A stretch of 64,000 nucleotides of DNA, from contig CM063292.1 in the NCBI GenBank assembly GCA_032173965.1, positions 2,556,001-2,620,000 of the forward strand, read 5' to 3'. The stretch comes from Sitta carolinensis. Lineage: Eukaryota; Chordata; Aves; Passeriformes; Sittidae. The notes beneath the pieces were generated by a model. That model saw nothing but the letters and a program-made list of their open reading frames with translations. It did not search any database and was not told the DNA's origin. Made by a program: the position numbers and the translations under genes. Below, piece after piece: positions 1-11,234 of this stretch; within the stretch, counting starts at the first letter, position 1; each line of letters starts with the position of its first letter.

Positions 1-1333
1 CCTCTGGGCATGGAGCACCCTGCCAAGGACAGTCCCTGCACGTGGATCCCACAGCCCCTGTGTCCTCCATCTCCTTCACAACCTGGGATGTTTCTAGAGC
101 TCAGTACAATTCCCACAGCAGCTCCATGATTACCCATGGATCCATTCCCACAGCAATGACGATGGAACCCACCTGGCTGGCTCTTTTTGGGTATTGGAAA
201 ACCTCTACAGCTCAGGTCCTGTTGTCAGTGAGGAAGTTCCTTTTTATTCCACTGCCAAGGATCCGGTTATCCAACCTATTTATGCCAGGGGTTTGATTTA
301 TACCTGCAGTGACAGAGGGGGATAAAGAAATATCTCACCTTTTGTGACTGAATTGAACCTCATTTAGTTTTTTAATTAAAACTTCTCACCTGTCTGCTAC
401 AAACACAGAGGTGTCCCTTCCATACCCAAATAAATTCCTGATATTATTGATATTATTGATCAGCCAGGGTGGCTGAGACTGGGAGTTATTTTCTTATGCA
501 ACTGTTCAGACTTTGCAAGGGAAAGGCAAAAGGCAGTGCTGGAGCTGCAGACGTGATTTATAGATATTAAACATTTTATAGCAATTTTTATCACTTTCAT
601 TCCTCTCTGTTCCTCCTTCAGATGTTGGAATAAGAAGGGTGGAGAGGGATGGGCAGACAGCAGACTTTAAACTGCCACAGCTCTGGGAGAATGACGGATC
701 TCTGTGTGCTTGGGCAAACCCAATCTTTGGAAAGCTTTGCCTGTGCTGCCTTTTAAAAGGAGGGCAGCCCCTTATCTCCCTCCTGCCAATCTGCCCGCTG
801 CGCATCCCTGCTCGGAGCGGGAAGCCCTGAGCACTCCTGGTGGGCGTTTTCTGCCCTCCAGGTAGGGCAGATCCGGCTGGATCCTCATGGAAACGCTCCC
901 GGCGCTCTGCCAGGACCACCCCGAGCCCACCTCCCGCAGCACCACCTCCCCAAAAAATGCCGAGCATCCCTCCAGCAACACCCCCCGTGCCCAGAGCCAC
1001 CTGCGGCTCAGCCAGACTTCTCCCCAACACATTTCTCTTTAAAAGCCCAGATTAGCCTAAAATTCTGCAGGAGATAAAACCCGGCCCCTTATCAGCAAAC
1101 GCATCCAGCCCCCACGCACTCCCGGCGCTCCGCAGGCTCCGGCCGTGGCCAGTCCCCCCCGGAGAGGGGCTGTTTTCCCAGCAGAGCACCGAATCCATCA
1201 TTCCTGGGCTCTCCTGGAGCAGGGCGATAAATCTCGCCCCGGCCAGGGGTAGGTGAGACCCGAATTCTTCTGCACCACACGCTCCCTGCGGAATGCGCGT
1301 CCAACGCCGCCTCCTTTTCCAGGCACTGCTCCT
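1..1333. other. Non-coding stretch, GC-richer patch at about 780-1260
   Basis: No gene is recognisable. The first 780 bases are ordinary unique sequence. From about 780 to 1260 the DNA becomes GC-richer with scattered CpGs (for example around 790-810, 890-905 and 1110-1150), too sparse for a confident CpG island. The short open frames here have no recognisable domain, and opposite strands are open over the same bases, as expected by chance in GC-rich DNA. Confidence 0.6.
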
Positions 1334-1446
1334 CTTTCTCCAGGCATTCCTGGTCTTTCTGACCATCATTTGAGTTTTTTCCCCAGCAGTTTTTCTCTTT
1401 CTCCAGGGGTCCTGGTCTTCCTGTCCATCACTTAATCTTTTTTCCT
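1334..1446. repeat. Degenerate two-copy tandem duplication, period 63 bp
   Basis: A pyrimidine-rich segment beginning CTTTCTCCAGG at 1334 recurs at 1397. Both copies share the order CTTTCTCCAGG, TCCTGGTCTT, CCATCA and a T-rich end. The copies have diverged, so this is an old local duplication rather than an active satellite. Confidence 0.6.
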
Positions 1447-4400
1447 TCCTTTTTCCCCACTTTTGTTTCACGTCTTCCATGCTTCTCTCCCATCTCCTGT
1501 TAAACTGGGCAAGCAGGAGAGGGGATGCAGCTGAATCTCATGTGGATGGCAGAGGAAAATATTCCATGGGATTTAGATACAGACTCCCAGGGTGATTAAA
1601 GAAAGGAATTAATTACATAAATTAAAGGAGAAAAGGCATTATTCAAGATGCTTTGGCTAATGGGAGAAGCTGGAGTGCCACCCAGGAGACAGCGATGGTT
1701 TTGTCTTGGAAAAGCCAAATTCGCTTTGAGGTGGTAGAAAGAGAAATATATTTAAAATTGAGGCTGGTGAATGGTGAAATTCAGCCTGGACTGGGACTGG
1801 CTTATAAATATGAAATATAAAAAATAAGATATGTACATTTTGTGGCTGGGGAAAGGGATTTATGGCACGGGAATGTTTTTAGGGACTCTGTTATGATGAA
1901 ATAGGAAGAGGGGCTGAGCTCATCCAGGGATATTTTAGAAGCATGGAGCATGGAAATGTGTGTGTCCCCAGAATTCTGGCTACATCCCAGACCTAAAAAG
2001 CACAGAAAATCTTGCCTACACGGGGTTTAAATACAAAATCTTGCCCGGGTGGTCATTTCTAGGTGCTCACGTGCCCCCCTGATTCCACACCTTTATCTTA
2101 AACACCCGTGTGAGATCCCAGCCCCAGCTGAGCTCTGGCAGGGTTATCAGGGGACAGACAGTAGTTCCTCCAGCCAGAACAGCCCAGGTCTCAGGGTTAA
2201 AAGCCAAGGGTCAGCCCCGTGTGGCATGGATTAAATCAAAAATTATCTGTGAGTGGCATTGCTGCAAAGCAGCCCGGAGCATCCATCTGGGAGCTAGGCA
2301 TAAATCACCTCGCCTTGGCTGGGATTTCAGGGCAGCCTGGCCCCTTCCAGCCCTGCTCCTGGCTGCTGGGGGTGTAAATCCAGAGTAGAAAATCCAACTG
2401 AGGTGCATCGAGTTAGGGGAAAGTGGATTTTCTTTTTTTCTGGTGAGGTTTTTTTGTGGCTATCGCTGGCTGGGGCTGGAAGCGAGGCTTGAAAACCACT
2501 GAAAAGTTGCTCAGCTCCAGGAAAATCAATTTCAGCCATCCCCAGTGTTTTGCTGATCATTCCCAAATTTGCAGCTTTTCCCTTTCAATCAATGCATTAA
2601 TCATGGAAGAGAGAGAAGAGCCACAGATTTATTTAGGTTGGCAGAGAACCTTTGGGGTTGCCAAAATCCCGGCACTGCCAAGCCCACCCGTAAACCACGA
2701 CCCCCAAAGGAAGCACCACCTGCCAAGGGACAATCCTGAATTTCATTTCAATTATTTCTCCAGGTTTGCTTATTTATTTTTTAAAAAGTTATGGATAGGA
2801 CCACACTCCTCAGACCACTTTTGACTCCAAAAATTCCACTTGTCCACGACTGTTTTAATGGCAAAATTACAGCTGAGAATGGATTTTATTTAACTTCTGT
2901 CTGAATTCCTGGCAATGAAGGATCCAGCTCAAGAAAAATTCATCATCTGTCACATAATTTTGTTCTGTGCCTGCAAGAAGCAAGCTGGGCTTAAATTTGT
3001 TTCCAGTTAACTGCAACAAGCATGAATAAAAGCCCAAGCAGCTGGAGTTGCGTCTGTGGGATGCAAGGAAACATTTCAAGGCTATTTCCCAAAAACTCCA
3101 GCTGGTGGCAGCAACAATTTCTTTTCCACCAGAAGTTCAACAGAAAACTAAGAGGAGAGAAAAAAAAAAAAAAATCCCTAGAAAGGATAACTACCAGCAC
3201 CATTGTGGAAATCTCAGGTGTGCTGCCCGAAAATGAGATTAAAAATTATTATTGCTTCTTAAAATGGGAAAAATAAATAAATAAAAATCCCTGCTGGATT
3301 TAAAGCGACAGCAGAGAGAGCTGATGACAGAGGGCCCCGGGGTGGATGTGTCTGGGACAGAGGTGTGCTGAAAGGGCCCTTGAAATCTTCCCGGGAGCTA
3401 TCAGGTGCCAGCAGGCATGGAATGACCCCCGAGGGAAGCAGATTTCCAGAGGAACTCCCATCTTCCCTCCCTGTGACAGTCCAAACCACGGGAAGAGCGA
3501 GACCTTTTTAGGTTTTTAGGATAGCTGTGAGCATCCTGGAAGATACAGGAATGGGGGATTCACAGATTCACAAAGGGCAGTGGCCACGGGATGGGATTGG
3601 GAAATAAAAATTCCTCCCCAGGAGGATGAGGCTGCCCTGGGACAGATCCCTGGGGTGCTCAGGGAGCCAGGTGATTGTGACACCTCGAAGGTGACATTTT
3701 GCCTTTGATCCATACCCCCTCAGATGTCCCTTCCAAGCAAAATCTCTGCATTTATAATTCCTTCAAGCCCACCCTCCCTCTTCCCTTTTTCCTCTGTCTC
3801 ACCTGTAGCATCTCATCCTCCTTTTCCAGAAATTCCAGCCCCTCCACCCCCGAGTCTTTCCCTCATCCTCCAGCTACACCTCCAGCACAAATTAACACCC
3901 TGGCATGTTTTCCTACGCAGCCAGGATGTCTGGGAAGTTCTTTTTCCTGGTGGTTTCCCTCTAATCTTTGCATCCCTTTGGGAATATCTCGGTGGAAAAG
4001 AAACTCTGCTGCACCACTGGCACCGTTTCACTCCCAGAGGAGGTGGGAGGGAATTTTGGAGCTCCCCAAACATGCAGGCACAATCACGGCTTCTGTGATT
4101 GAGTCGTTTCTCTCTAAATAAGTAAATTAACTCTAATACCCTTATTTGCTATCAACCTTATAAAACGTAATAAAAGCCAGATGTCTCTTCCTTAACCTGA
4201 TGTGCCATAGATGGATTATTTTTTCCAGACTCTATGAAAGCGATTTTGCTCTCTCTATGTGTTCCCTCTGGTGAATTCACCACAGGATCTGAGGGGAAGA
4301 AATCTGGAAATGGATAAAAAAATAGAAAATCTGGGGTGGTTTTTTTTATATATTCAGGTCCAACCTTCCTCCCTCCATGTCTTGTTCTGTGTGTGGGCAG

Positions 4401-5048
4401 CTTTGAGCCTGGGATGGTCACTCTGGACTCAAGGGGATGGTAAATTATTGAGTGATTTCAGCTCAAAGGGGTACAAAAGATGCTAAATAAGAGTCCTCAC
4501 ACCAAGAACCTCCTCAACAGCCTGGTGATGTCAGAAAAGTCATCCAGGACCGGAGTCACAGAGGGGATTTGGTGCCTGGTGCTCTTGGATGGATTTCAGC
4601 CATAGCTTGGTTTGGCAAGATGGGAACAAAACACAGGGAAAAAAAATTGCAATTCTGTCATTTTGTGTGATTTCCTTTGGTTTTAGGTGAGTTCAGCTGA
4701 ACCACGAGACACTTGCTGGGGTGAAGCTGGACTGCAGACCACACTGGGCTGTTTTTAACCCCTTGGTGCTCAAATGCAGCTGCCAATTTCCCTTCCACTC
4801 CCTGAAAACGAGCTCGGGATCCCTGTTCTACACTGAACTATTCAAATGCTGAAACCTATACCTGGTTACCTCACAGGCCCTCCCTAATTAGGCACAGAGA
4901 AAGCCTGGAAAAAAGTGTAATCACTGCTTAAAACCATGCCTTGGGATTGGGTTTCCTGCTGGCAGGACAGGAGGACAGACAGACACAGGGGAGGACAAAG
5001 CCACATCCACGGGTCTCTCCTGGGGGTGGAGGATTCCCTGACATCACT
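1447..5048. other. Unique non-coding sequence
   Basis: No gene, RNA or recognisable mobile element is seen. An A15 run lies at 3160-3174. The longest forward open frame here (3699-4121) is overlapped by other open frames on both strands and shows no domain, signal peptide or periodic codon bias visible by eye. Confidence 0.5.
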
Positions 5049-5159
5049 GCTGAGGGAAAAGCCCTAAAACCATAGAAATCCCCCCAAACTGGTGATTTTT
5101 TCATCTTATGTTTAATATATGGTACACCAAACTTCTTAATAGTTGGGGTTTTGATCCCA
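5049..5159 (+). repeat. Duplicated segment, copy 1 (partner at 8036-8147)
   Basis: This segment begins GCTGAGGGAAAA and ends TTTTGATCCCA. It matches 8036-8147 almost throughout, with small substitutions and one-base indels. Shared blocks include ACTGGTGATTTTT, TCATCTTATG and ACTTCT. The match fades outside these bounds. It is either a local duplication or two insertions of an unrecognised element in the same orientation. Confidence 0.75.
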
Positions 5160-6085
5160 CAGGGACAGCTCAGGGATGATGCTGGGTGTGGGAGAGGCTG
5201 GAGGGGAACCAGAGGAGCTGGAACATCTCCCATTTATTTTATTGACTTTCCTGCAAACCAGCTGAGAAAAGAAAGGACCTTGTCCTGAACCCCTTCCAAC
5301 TGCAGGACTTGTTCATGGGGTGGTTTTAGCTCCCAGTTGAACTAAATGTTGTTTTCACACAAGCAGCTTTTCCCCCAGCTGGGCTGACAACACCATCGTG
5401 GGGTTTGCCTGAGGGTTCTGGGGAAGCAGTTTGGGGTTTCATGTCATCTGCTGAGAGGCAAAATCAGAATTTTGGATGGAGGACACATTGCACAGAGCTG
5501 TTCTGAGCTCAAGGAATCTTTGCTCAGGCACTTGTCTCCAAGAACTCATCCACAGAGTGTTCCTGCTTTGGGCTCTGTCTCCTTGGCTGGATCTCCTATG
5601 TAATATTCCAGTTCATTCTCCAAAAGGAACAAAACAAAGCCACCATGGGTCAGAACCTTCATTTTCCCAGGGATTATAAAGCATGGATATCCCTGGAATA
5701 TGGGGTAATCATTGTTTCATGTGGCAAATTTTAGCAATGTTGAGACGGCAGAAGATTCCACTGAACCAAATTGGTTTAATTTTATTTCTTATTTCTCCTT
5801 TTTTCTTATTATTTATTATTTCTTATTATTTATTCAATTTAATCTGATAAAATCTAACAGCAAGGTGACCTGGAAAGCAGTCGAGGAACCACTCCCAGCT
5901 TTGCTCAGCCAATGCTGTGAGACAACCCAAATTTCAGAACCACAACAAACTCTTGAACAAAAATTCCCTTCCTCCTCCATCCTTTTGCTCCAAGATCTCT
6001 CCCGAGGCTGCCAGTTGAGTTTCACCCTCCTGATTTGTACGAATCACGTCAGGTTTATGGGTGTCTCAGATGGTTTTAGGGTGAG
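5160..6085. other. Unique sequence with T/A-rich low-complexity patch
   Basis: No gene is supported. About 5777-5840 is a low-complexity run of TTATTT/TTATTA repeats. An open frame crossing it (5712-6260) continues into the adjacent repeat unit and is judged accidental. Confidence 0.5.
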
Positions 6086-6462
6086 GCCCTTTGTCCATCT
6101 GATTTTCCTGCTGATTTCCCTAATTCCAGCAAGCCGACCTTTGAAATCAGGTTTTGGGATGTCCCTTTTCTTTGAGAGCAGGGCAGTGAAAGGAGAGAGG
6201 AGCTGGAATATCCTGGACATTTTTGCAGCTCTTATCTTGGAACGGAGAAAGGAAATGTAGGAACAAACTGGACTTGTGGTCTTGGGGTTTAGCAAGCAGT
6301 TTGTGCAGATTGTTGTTGCCTGAGTTGGAATTTGCTGGAATTCAGCCCCAGCCCATTTCCTCGCAGTCCCAGATCTGTCAGTCCTTTGTCCATCTGATTT
6401 TCCCGCTGATTTCCCTAATTCCAGATTGGAATGCCTCTCCAGCAAGCCAACCTTTAAATCAG
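6086..6462 (+). repeat. ~310-bp dispersed/tandem repeat: fragment plus unit A
   Basis: Positions 6150-6462 form one full unit, starting GGTTTTGGGATGTCCC and ending with AAGCCAACCTTTAAATCAG. Bases 6086-6149 look like the 3' tail of a preceding unit, because they carry the same TTTGTCCATCTGATTTTCC and CCAGCAAGCC blocks found near the unit's end. Units B and C lie at 8471-8776 and 8777-9028. I do not recognise the family. Open frames found in two of the units share translated stretches only because the DNA is repeated. Confidence 0.75.
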
Positions 6463-8035
6463 ACAAAAAACAAAAAACCCACGCAAAACCTCTACGCCGA
6501 AATTAGCGGCATCTCCTCCTTGGGATTACGGAGGAATTAACGGCTAAACCTGCCGAGGAAAAGGGAAACACCCAAAACCTGCTGAGCAAAACCGTGCTGG
6601 ATGTCAAAGCAGTTTATCCCGAACTCTCCTGCCCGATGCAGAATTGGCTGGGTTGGGCTGTCCGGGGCTGTGACCCCCTTCCCTCTGCACATGCCGTGCT
6701 GCCTCCCTGGATCCACGGGAGGCTCTGGCCGTGCCCGTGCCTTTGAAACCCCACATTTATTATCCCCGAGCGCCGGGCATCCCGCGATGGGCAGCCCCGG
6801 AGCCGCCGGCATCTGGTTCTCATGTTCAATCTCAGCTCTTCCACTCGGGCTCGAGTGACAACGGAACAATGCCCGCCCTGCAGACTGACTAATTAGGCTG
6901 CATCTGGAGCTAATTAAGCGTGGAGTCGCAGCGAGGGGAGCGCTCCCCTTATCAAACCAGCGGCAGGGGCGAGACGGGAGAAAAGTCGCCGCTGATACGG
7001 CTCGGGTTTGCCGTGGAGGAGATTGAAAGGAGGCAGTGGAAATCAAAAATGGGAGTGGGGTTGATCCCAGGATGATGGACCTGGGCTGTTTTTTTTTGTT
7101 TTATGGACAGGGGGAAAGGTGGGAGCTGGAGATAGTTCAAATAATTAATTAAGATTGTCTTAGAACTCCTCCTGTGTGTAATGTATGGGCATGAAGATGC
7201 CTCTTCAGCATTAATATCATTTAATATTTTAGTTTCTGATACTTCATGGCGTTTGTAATTAAATAAACTGACCTTTGCTAGGTGAAATATGCTCTGATCT
7301 GTCTTTTTTCCTCCCAACTATTAAAAGGAATTTCTATTGTTAGATGTTCTAATCTTGGTTTTGTTTGGTCAAAACGGGGAGAAATATGGTTTCCATCGCT
7401 TTATCAGCCACTAATTAGGATGAGGTTGCACATTTTTTAAGTGCTGGACAGTTTTATTTTTTCACTGAATGAATTCTTGTGGAGGTCCAGAAAATCCAGG
7501 GTACAGGGAGTCACAGGAGTTTAAACATGAAGTAGCAGAGTTTATTTTTGATGCCTCTATTTTTCATCGTAACACTTGCAATGCCAATAAACGGAGAGAA
7601 ATCCTCCAAACTCCGCAGATAAATTTGTCATGGCTTGGTTCAGAACAGTAAATTATTTTTAGATCCATTTTAATTCTTCTTTTCTGACCTGGAAATGTCT
7701 TATTTCCAGGATGGAAATGGTTTAGCTGCAGATTCTCATAAAAAAGAGGGGTTTTTTTATTGATTATTTTTAATCTTTTTGCTGTTTTTATTTTGTTGTC
7801 TGGGAATCTTCCCCAAGAAGTGCTTGGGATCATCCAGCTTTGTACATGGATCCATCCCAATCTGGAATTCCCACAGCCCTGGTGCTCCTTCGGGCTCATT
7901 GCCCTTTCCCATCCTTCACCATTTAAATCCATTTTGGTGAGATGAGATCTGGGTTTCTTTTTCAGGATTTAGAGCTCCTTGTGCCTCTTCCAAATTACCC
8001 TCTCCACGATGGGAGTGCCCATCTCTGAACATTCC
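6463..8035. other. Non-coding stretch with GC-rich regulatory-looking core at about 6540-7010
   Basis: No gene is supported. The core has two TAATTA homeodomain-type sites (6890-6895 and 6911-6916) flanking a CATCTG E-box (6901-6906). A perfect 16-bp palindrome follows (6934-6949, AGGGGAGCGCTCCCCT), directly before a TTATC GATA-type site. That density of motifs suggests a cis-regulatory element, but conservation cannot be judged from one sequence. The rest (7050-8035) is AT-richer unique DNA. Confidence 0.35.
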
Positions 8036-8147
8036 GCTGAGGGAAAAGTCCTAAAGCCAGAGAAATCCCCCAAAACTGGTGATTTTTTTCATCTTATGCT
8101 TAACACATTGTACATCAAACTTCTCAATATTTGGGGCTTTGATCCCA
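8036..8147 (+). repeat. Duplicated segment, copy 2 (partner at 5049-5159)
   Basis: This is the second copy of the segment described at 5049-5159, in the same orientation and about 2,987 bp downstream. It begins GCTGAGGGAAAAG and ends GCTTTGATCCCA. The distance differs from that between the ~310-bp units (2.3-2.6 kb), so one simple tandem duplication of the whole region does not explain both pairs without later indels. Confidence 0.75.
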
Positions 8148-8251
8148 TCTGTGGCATCAAGCTGCAGAAGTCCTCTGCTCCCAGCCCACCTCTGATCCCA
8201 ACACTGGGATTGATTTCCAGGTGCTTTCTTGCCTTTGCCCTTCCCTTCTTC

Positions 8252-8345
8252 ATGGAATCAGACAATCAGGGAATTGTTGAGGTTGGAAAATCCCTCTCAC
8301 ATTTTTGAGTCCAACCCTTAACTCGGCAGTTCCGAGGCCATCGTG
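8252..8345 (-). mobile_element. CR1 LINE fragment, 3' end, reverse orientation
   Basis: Read on the minus strand this matches the conserved 3' untranslated end of avian CR1. On the plus strand the recognisable order is AATTGTTGAGGTTGGAAAA, then a 'CCCTCTCACATTT' block, then GAGTCCAACCC. The coding part is absent, as is usual for 5'-truncated CR1 copies. It is diverged, so old. Confidence 0.75.
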
Positions 8346-8470
8346 GAACTTTTCCCGTGGGATTTTGAGCAGTTTCACTTCCAGCTCCAGCCTGGGATGA
8401 GCAGGGGGGAAAATACTCACAGAGTTGCTTTGCATCCATGTGAAATTATCTGATCTTCCCTGAATTTTGA

Positions 8471-9028
8471 GGTTTTGGGATGTCCCTTTTCTTTGAGAGC
8501 AGGGCAGTGAAAGGAGAGAGGAGCTGGGATACCCTGGACATTTTTCCAGTTTTTAGCTCTTATCTTGAAACAGAGAGGGAAATGTAGGAACAAACTGGAT
8601 TTGTGGTCTTGGGGTTCAGCAAGCAGTTTATGCAGATTGTTGTTGTCTGAGTTGGAATTTGCTGGAATTCAGCCCCAGCCAATTTCCTCACAATCCCGGA
8701 TCTGTCAATCCTTTGTCCTTCTGATTTCCCTAATTCCAGATTGGAATGCCTCTCCAGCAAGCCAACCTTTAAATCAGGTTTTGGGATGTCCCTTTTCTTT
8801 GAGAGCAGGGGAATGAAAGGAGAGAGGATCTGGGATATCTTGGCCATTTTTCCAGGATATCCCAGAGTCTTTAACTCTTATCTTGGAACAGAGAAAGGAA
8901 ATGTAGGAACAAACTGGATTTGTGGTCTTGGGGTTTAGCAAGCAGCTTTTGAAGATTGTTGTTCCCTGAGTGGGGAGCACAGGAATTCAGTCCCAGCCCA
9001 TTTCCTCACAATCCCAGATCTGTCAGTC
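8471..9028 (+). repeat. ~310-bp repeat, adjacent units B and C
   Basis: Unit B (8471-8776) runs directly into unit C (8777-9028). Both begin GGTTTTGGGATGTCCC and share CTTTGAGAGCAGGG, GAAATGTAGGAACAAACTGG, TTGTGGTCTTGGGGTT and CAGATTGTTGTT-type blocks. Unit C is shortened near its end and has about 20 extra bases before its TTATCTTGG block. The head-to-tail arrangement points to unequal exchange or replication slippage. No coding capacity or terminal repeats are visible. Confidence 0.8.
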
Positions 9029-10915
9029 TCCAGATTTCAGGATTCTGGTGCCATTTGCCATCTTAAACTCTGGATTTTCCTGAACACAGCCCTCAAGGAT
9101 CAGACAGTTCCATTTCTAGGCGAATGTGTGTGTGTGTGGGAGTGAAAGGTCACCTCAGGCTTATCTCTAAATAAACCCAGGAAACTCCAAATCAGCTCCA
9201 TTTTTTTTCCCCTTATCCCATGCAGGCTGGCAATGGGCAAAACATTTTTTGGACAGCTTTTTTTTTTTTTTTTAATTTCCAAATATCCCCCACCGAAGCA
9301 TGACCTCAAATATTAGCTTTCCACCTAGCAAGACTAGACAGGAGCAGGGCAAAGGCACGTCTGTTCCTTCGCCCTGATGCAGGAAAAACTATTTAGATCT
9401 GCTTTTTTTTTTTAAATTATTATTTTTTTTCAGCCCCTCCTGGGCGTGTTTACTTTCTTTGGGGCTCATGAATGGCGGCCTCAGAACCCCCCTCATTGTG
9501 ATTTTCCCCGAGTCCCTCCAAACATCCCTTTCTCTCCGTGCTTTTTCAAAAAGAGCCTTTTTTTTCTGCCCTCCCTCCCCCGTGTTCCTGCGTGTTGTGA
9601 TTTCACTGAGGCTTCCAATGGTCTTCAACAGTTCATTTATGCTGGGAGCCTTCTATAAACTGTACAGCCATGGTCTCCTCGCCCGGCCACCCACCGACCC
9701 AGCCTGTCTAAACAGCATCTGTCTCCATCCCAGACACATCCAGCCAGCTCGGAATGGATTGAATCCAGCTTTTTTCCCCCCTTTTTTTTTTTTTTTCTCC
9801 CCGCTTTGTGCCCTCCTGCAAAGCCAGGGTGGGAGTCAAGAAGGGGGCACTGGGCTGGGCTGGGCTCGGGGTGCTCCTGCTGCACCCCGGGGTTTGTTTG
9901 GGGAGCCCTGCAGGAGCTCCATCCCTCAAGTCCCACCAAATCTCCCCATGGGGAGCAGATGCATTATTAGTGACGGGAGCCTATTTAGCCTTAATCCCAA
10001 ATGCATTATCCAGGGAGTTTGCCTTGGCTTTTTGACTTAAGGTATTGGAGGTTATTACCTCTGGAATGCAGGCGTCGCTCTGAAGGATCTCTCCGTTTGG
10101 AGAGAGGGCAGGGATGGATGGGCTCTGCCTTGCTCAGGCAATTTGGACACATTTTTGAAAGATTAAGTCAGATCAGCACTTGAAAGGCTCAGTTACCTCT
10201 TGAGTGTGACAGCACAAAACCCATTCCCCTTCCCAAGAGCCTTGTTCAGCTCAGGGAAAAAAAAAAAAACTGAAAAAATTAAGACAGGGGTTAATTTTGC
10301 TTGGCAGCTTGGAGAGATTTGTGTTTGCTAAACCACTGCTTTTCCTCCTATTTTCCCTGCAACACTGTCCAAAAATATTCCTGCCTGGAGAAAGAAACTG
10401 TGGTCACTGGGTGCTTCCAGGGGGTTTAGCCACATCCATGTCAACACTTTGGGTGCAGCAAAAAGCAGATTTCCAAGGGCTTGTCTGGGTTTCAGGCCTG
10501 GGAAGGTGTCAGCTCCCTTAATTAGGGGAGCTGTCATTACAGGTGGAGGGTATTTTAGGGAGAAAAGGTCGTGGTTCTGGGCTGTCAAGAGCTGGGCTCA
10601 AAAATAGGAATTGGATTTGTAATTGAATATGGGGAACAGCCATAAAATTCCACGTTTAAATCTGGAATGGTCAGCCTGTCCTGGGTTTGACAGAGCAGGG
10701 GTATTGTATTTGATGAACACATCTGGTTTTCTTTGATTTTAGTTTTTGGGACAAAATGTGAACTTGTAAAGGTTTGCCTTTTGCCAGGTCCCTCAGAAAT
10801 CAAGCAAAAGTGCTGTTTGCTTTATTTACAACCTATCTGAGCTAAGAAAGCAAAACAACAAAAAAAATAAAGATGAAATGGGAGCAATTGCCTCAGAGCA
10901 AAAATACTGATTTTT
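9029..10915. other. Non-coding stretch with T runs
   Basis: No gene is supported. T-rich runs occur at about 9258-9274, 9403-9431 and 9780-9797. The open frame at 9459-10040 passes through two of these homopolymer-rich patches and overlaps four other open frames, so it is not called. Confidence 0.5.
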
Positions 10916-10947
10916 AATAAAGCAGGAAAAGAACATGTAAATTAAGG

Positions 10948-10995
<48 letters not shown>

Positions 10996-11011
10996 AGAGA
11001 GAGAGAGAGAA
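10916..11011 (+). repeat. AATAAA signal, A40 tract and GA microsatellite
   Basis: An AATAAA hexamer (10916-10921) lies 31 bases before an uninterrupted run of about 40 A (10953-10992), which passes into a GA dinucleotide array to about 11011. The layout resembles the end of a reverse-transcribed polyadenylated transcript, but no target-site duplication or parent transcript is recognised. Simple expansion of an A-rich site explains it equally well. Confidence 0.6.
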
Positions 11012-11055
11012 AGAAATACTTAATGAAGGGGATGGAAAGGGTAAAATTTTCACTT

Positions 11056-11234
11056 TGGAGGGTAGGATTAGATTGGATATTAGGAGGAAATCCTTCCCTG
11101 TGAGGGTTGGCAGACCCTGGCACAGGTACCCAGAGATCCCCTGGATCCCTGGAAGTGCCCAAGGCCAGGCTGGAAAGGTGTGGAATGGGATGAGCTTTAA
11201 GATCCCTTCCAAGCCAAACCATTCCATGATTCCT
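11056..11234 (+). mobile_element. CR1 LINE fragment, 3' end, forward orientation
   Basis: This follows the avian CR1 3' end in order: GATTAGATTGGATATTAGG, a GTGAGGGTTGGCAGACCCTGG block, GGATCCCTGGAAGTGCCC, AAGGCCAGGCTGGA, GATCCCTTCCAAGCC and the terminal ATTCCATGATTCC octamer remnant. It is 5'-truncated, with no reverse-transcriptase sequence. About 40 bp shorter internally than the fragment at 18200-18362, so it has an internal deletion. Confidence 0.9.

Noticed and set aside
9459..10040. 193-codon forward frame
   Set aside because: It crosses two T-rich runs and is overlapped by frames on both strands; no recognisable family.
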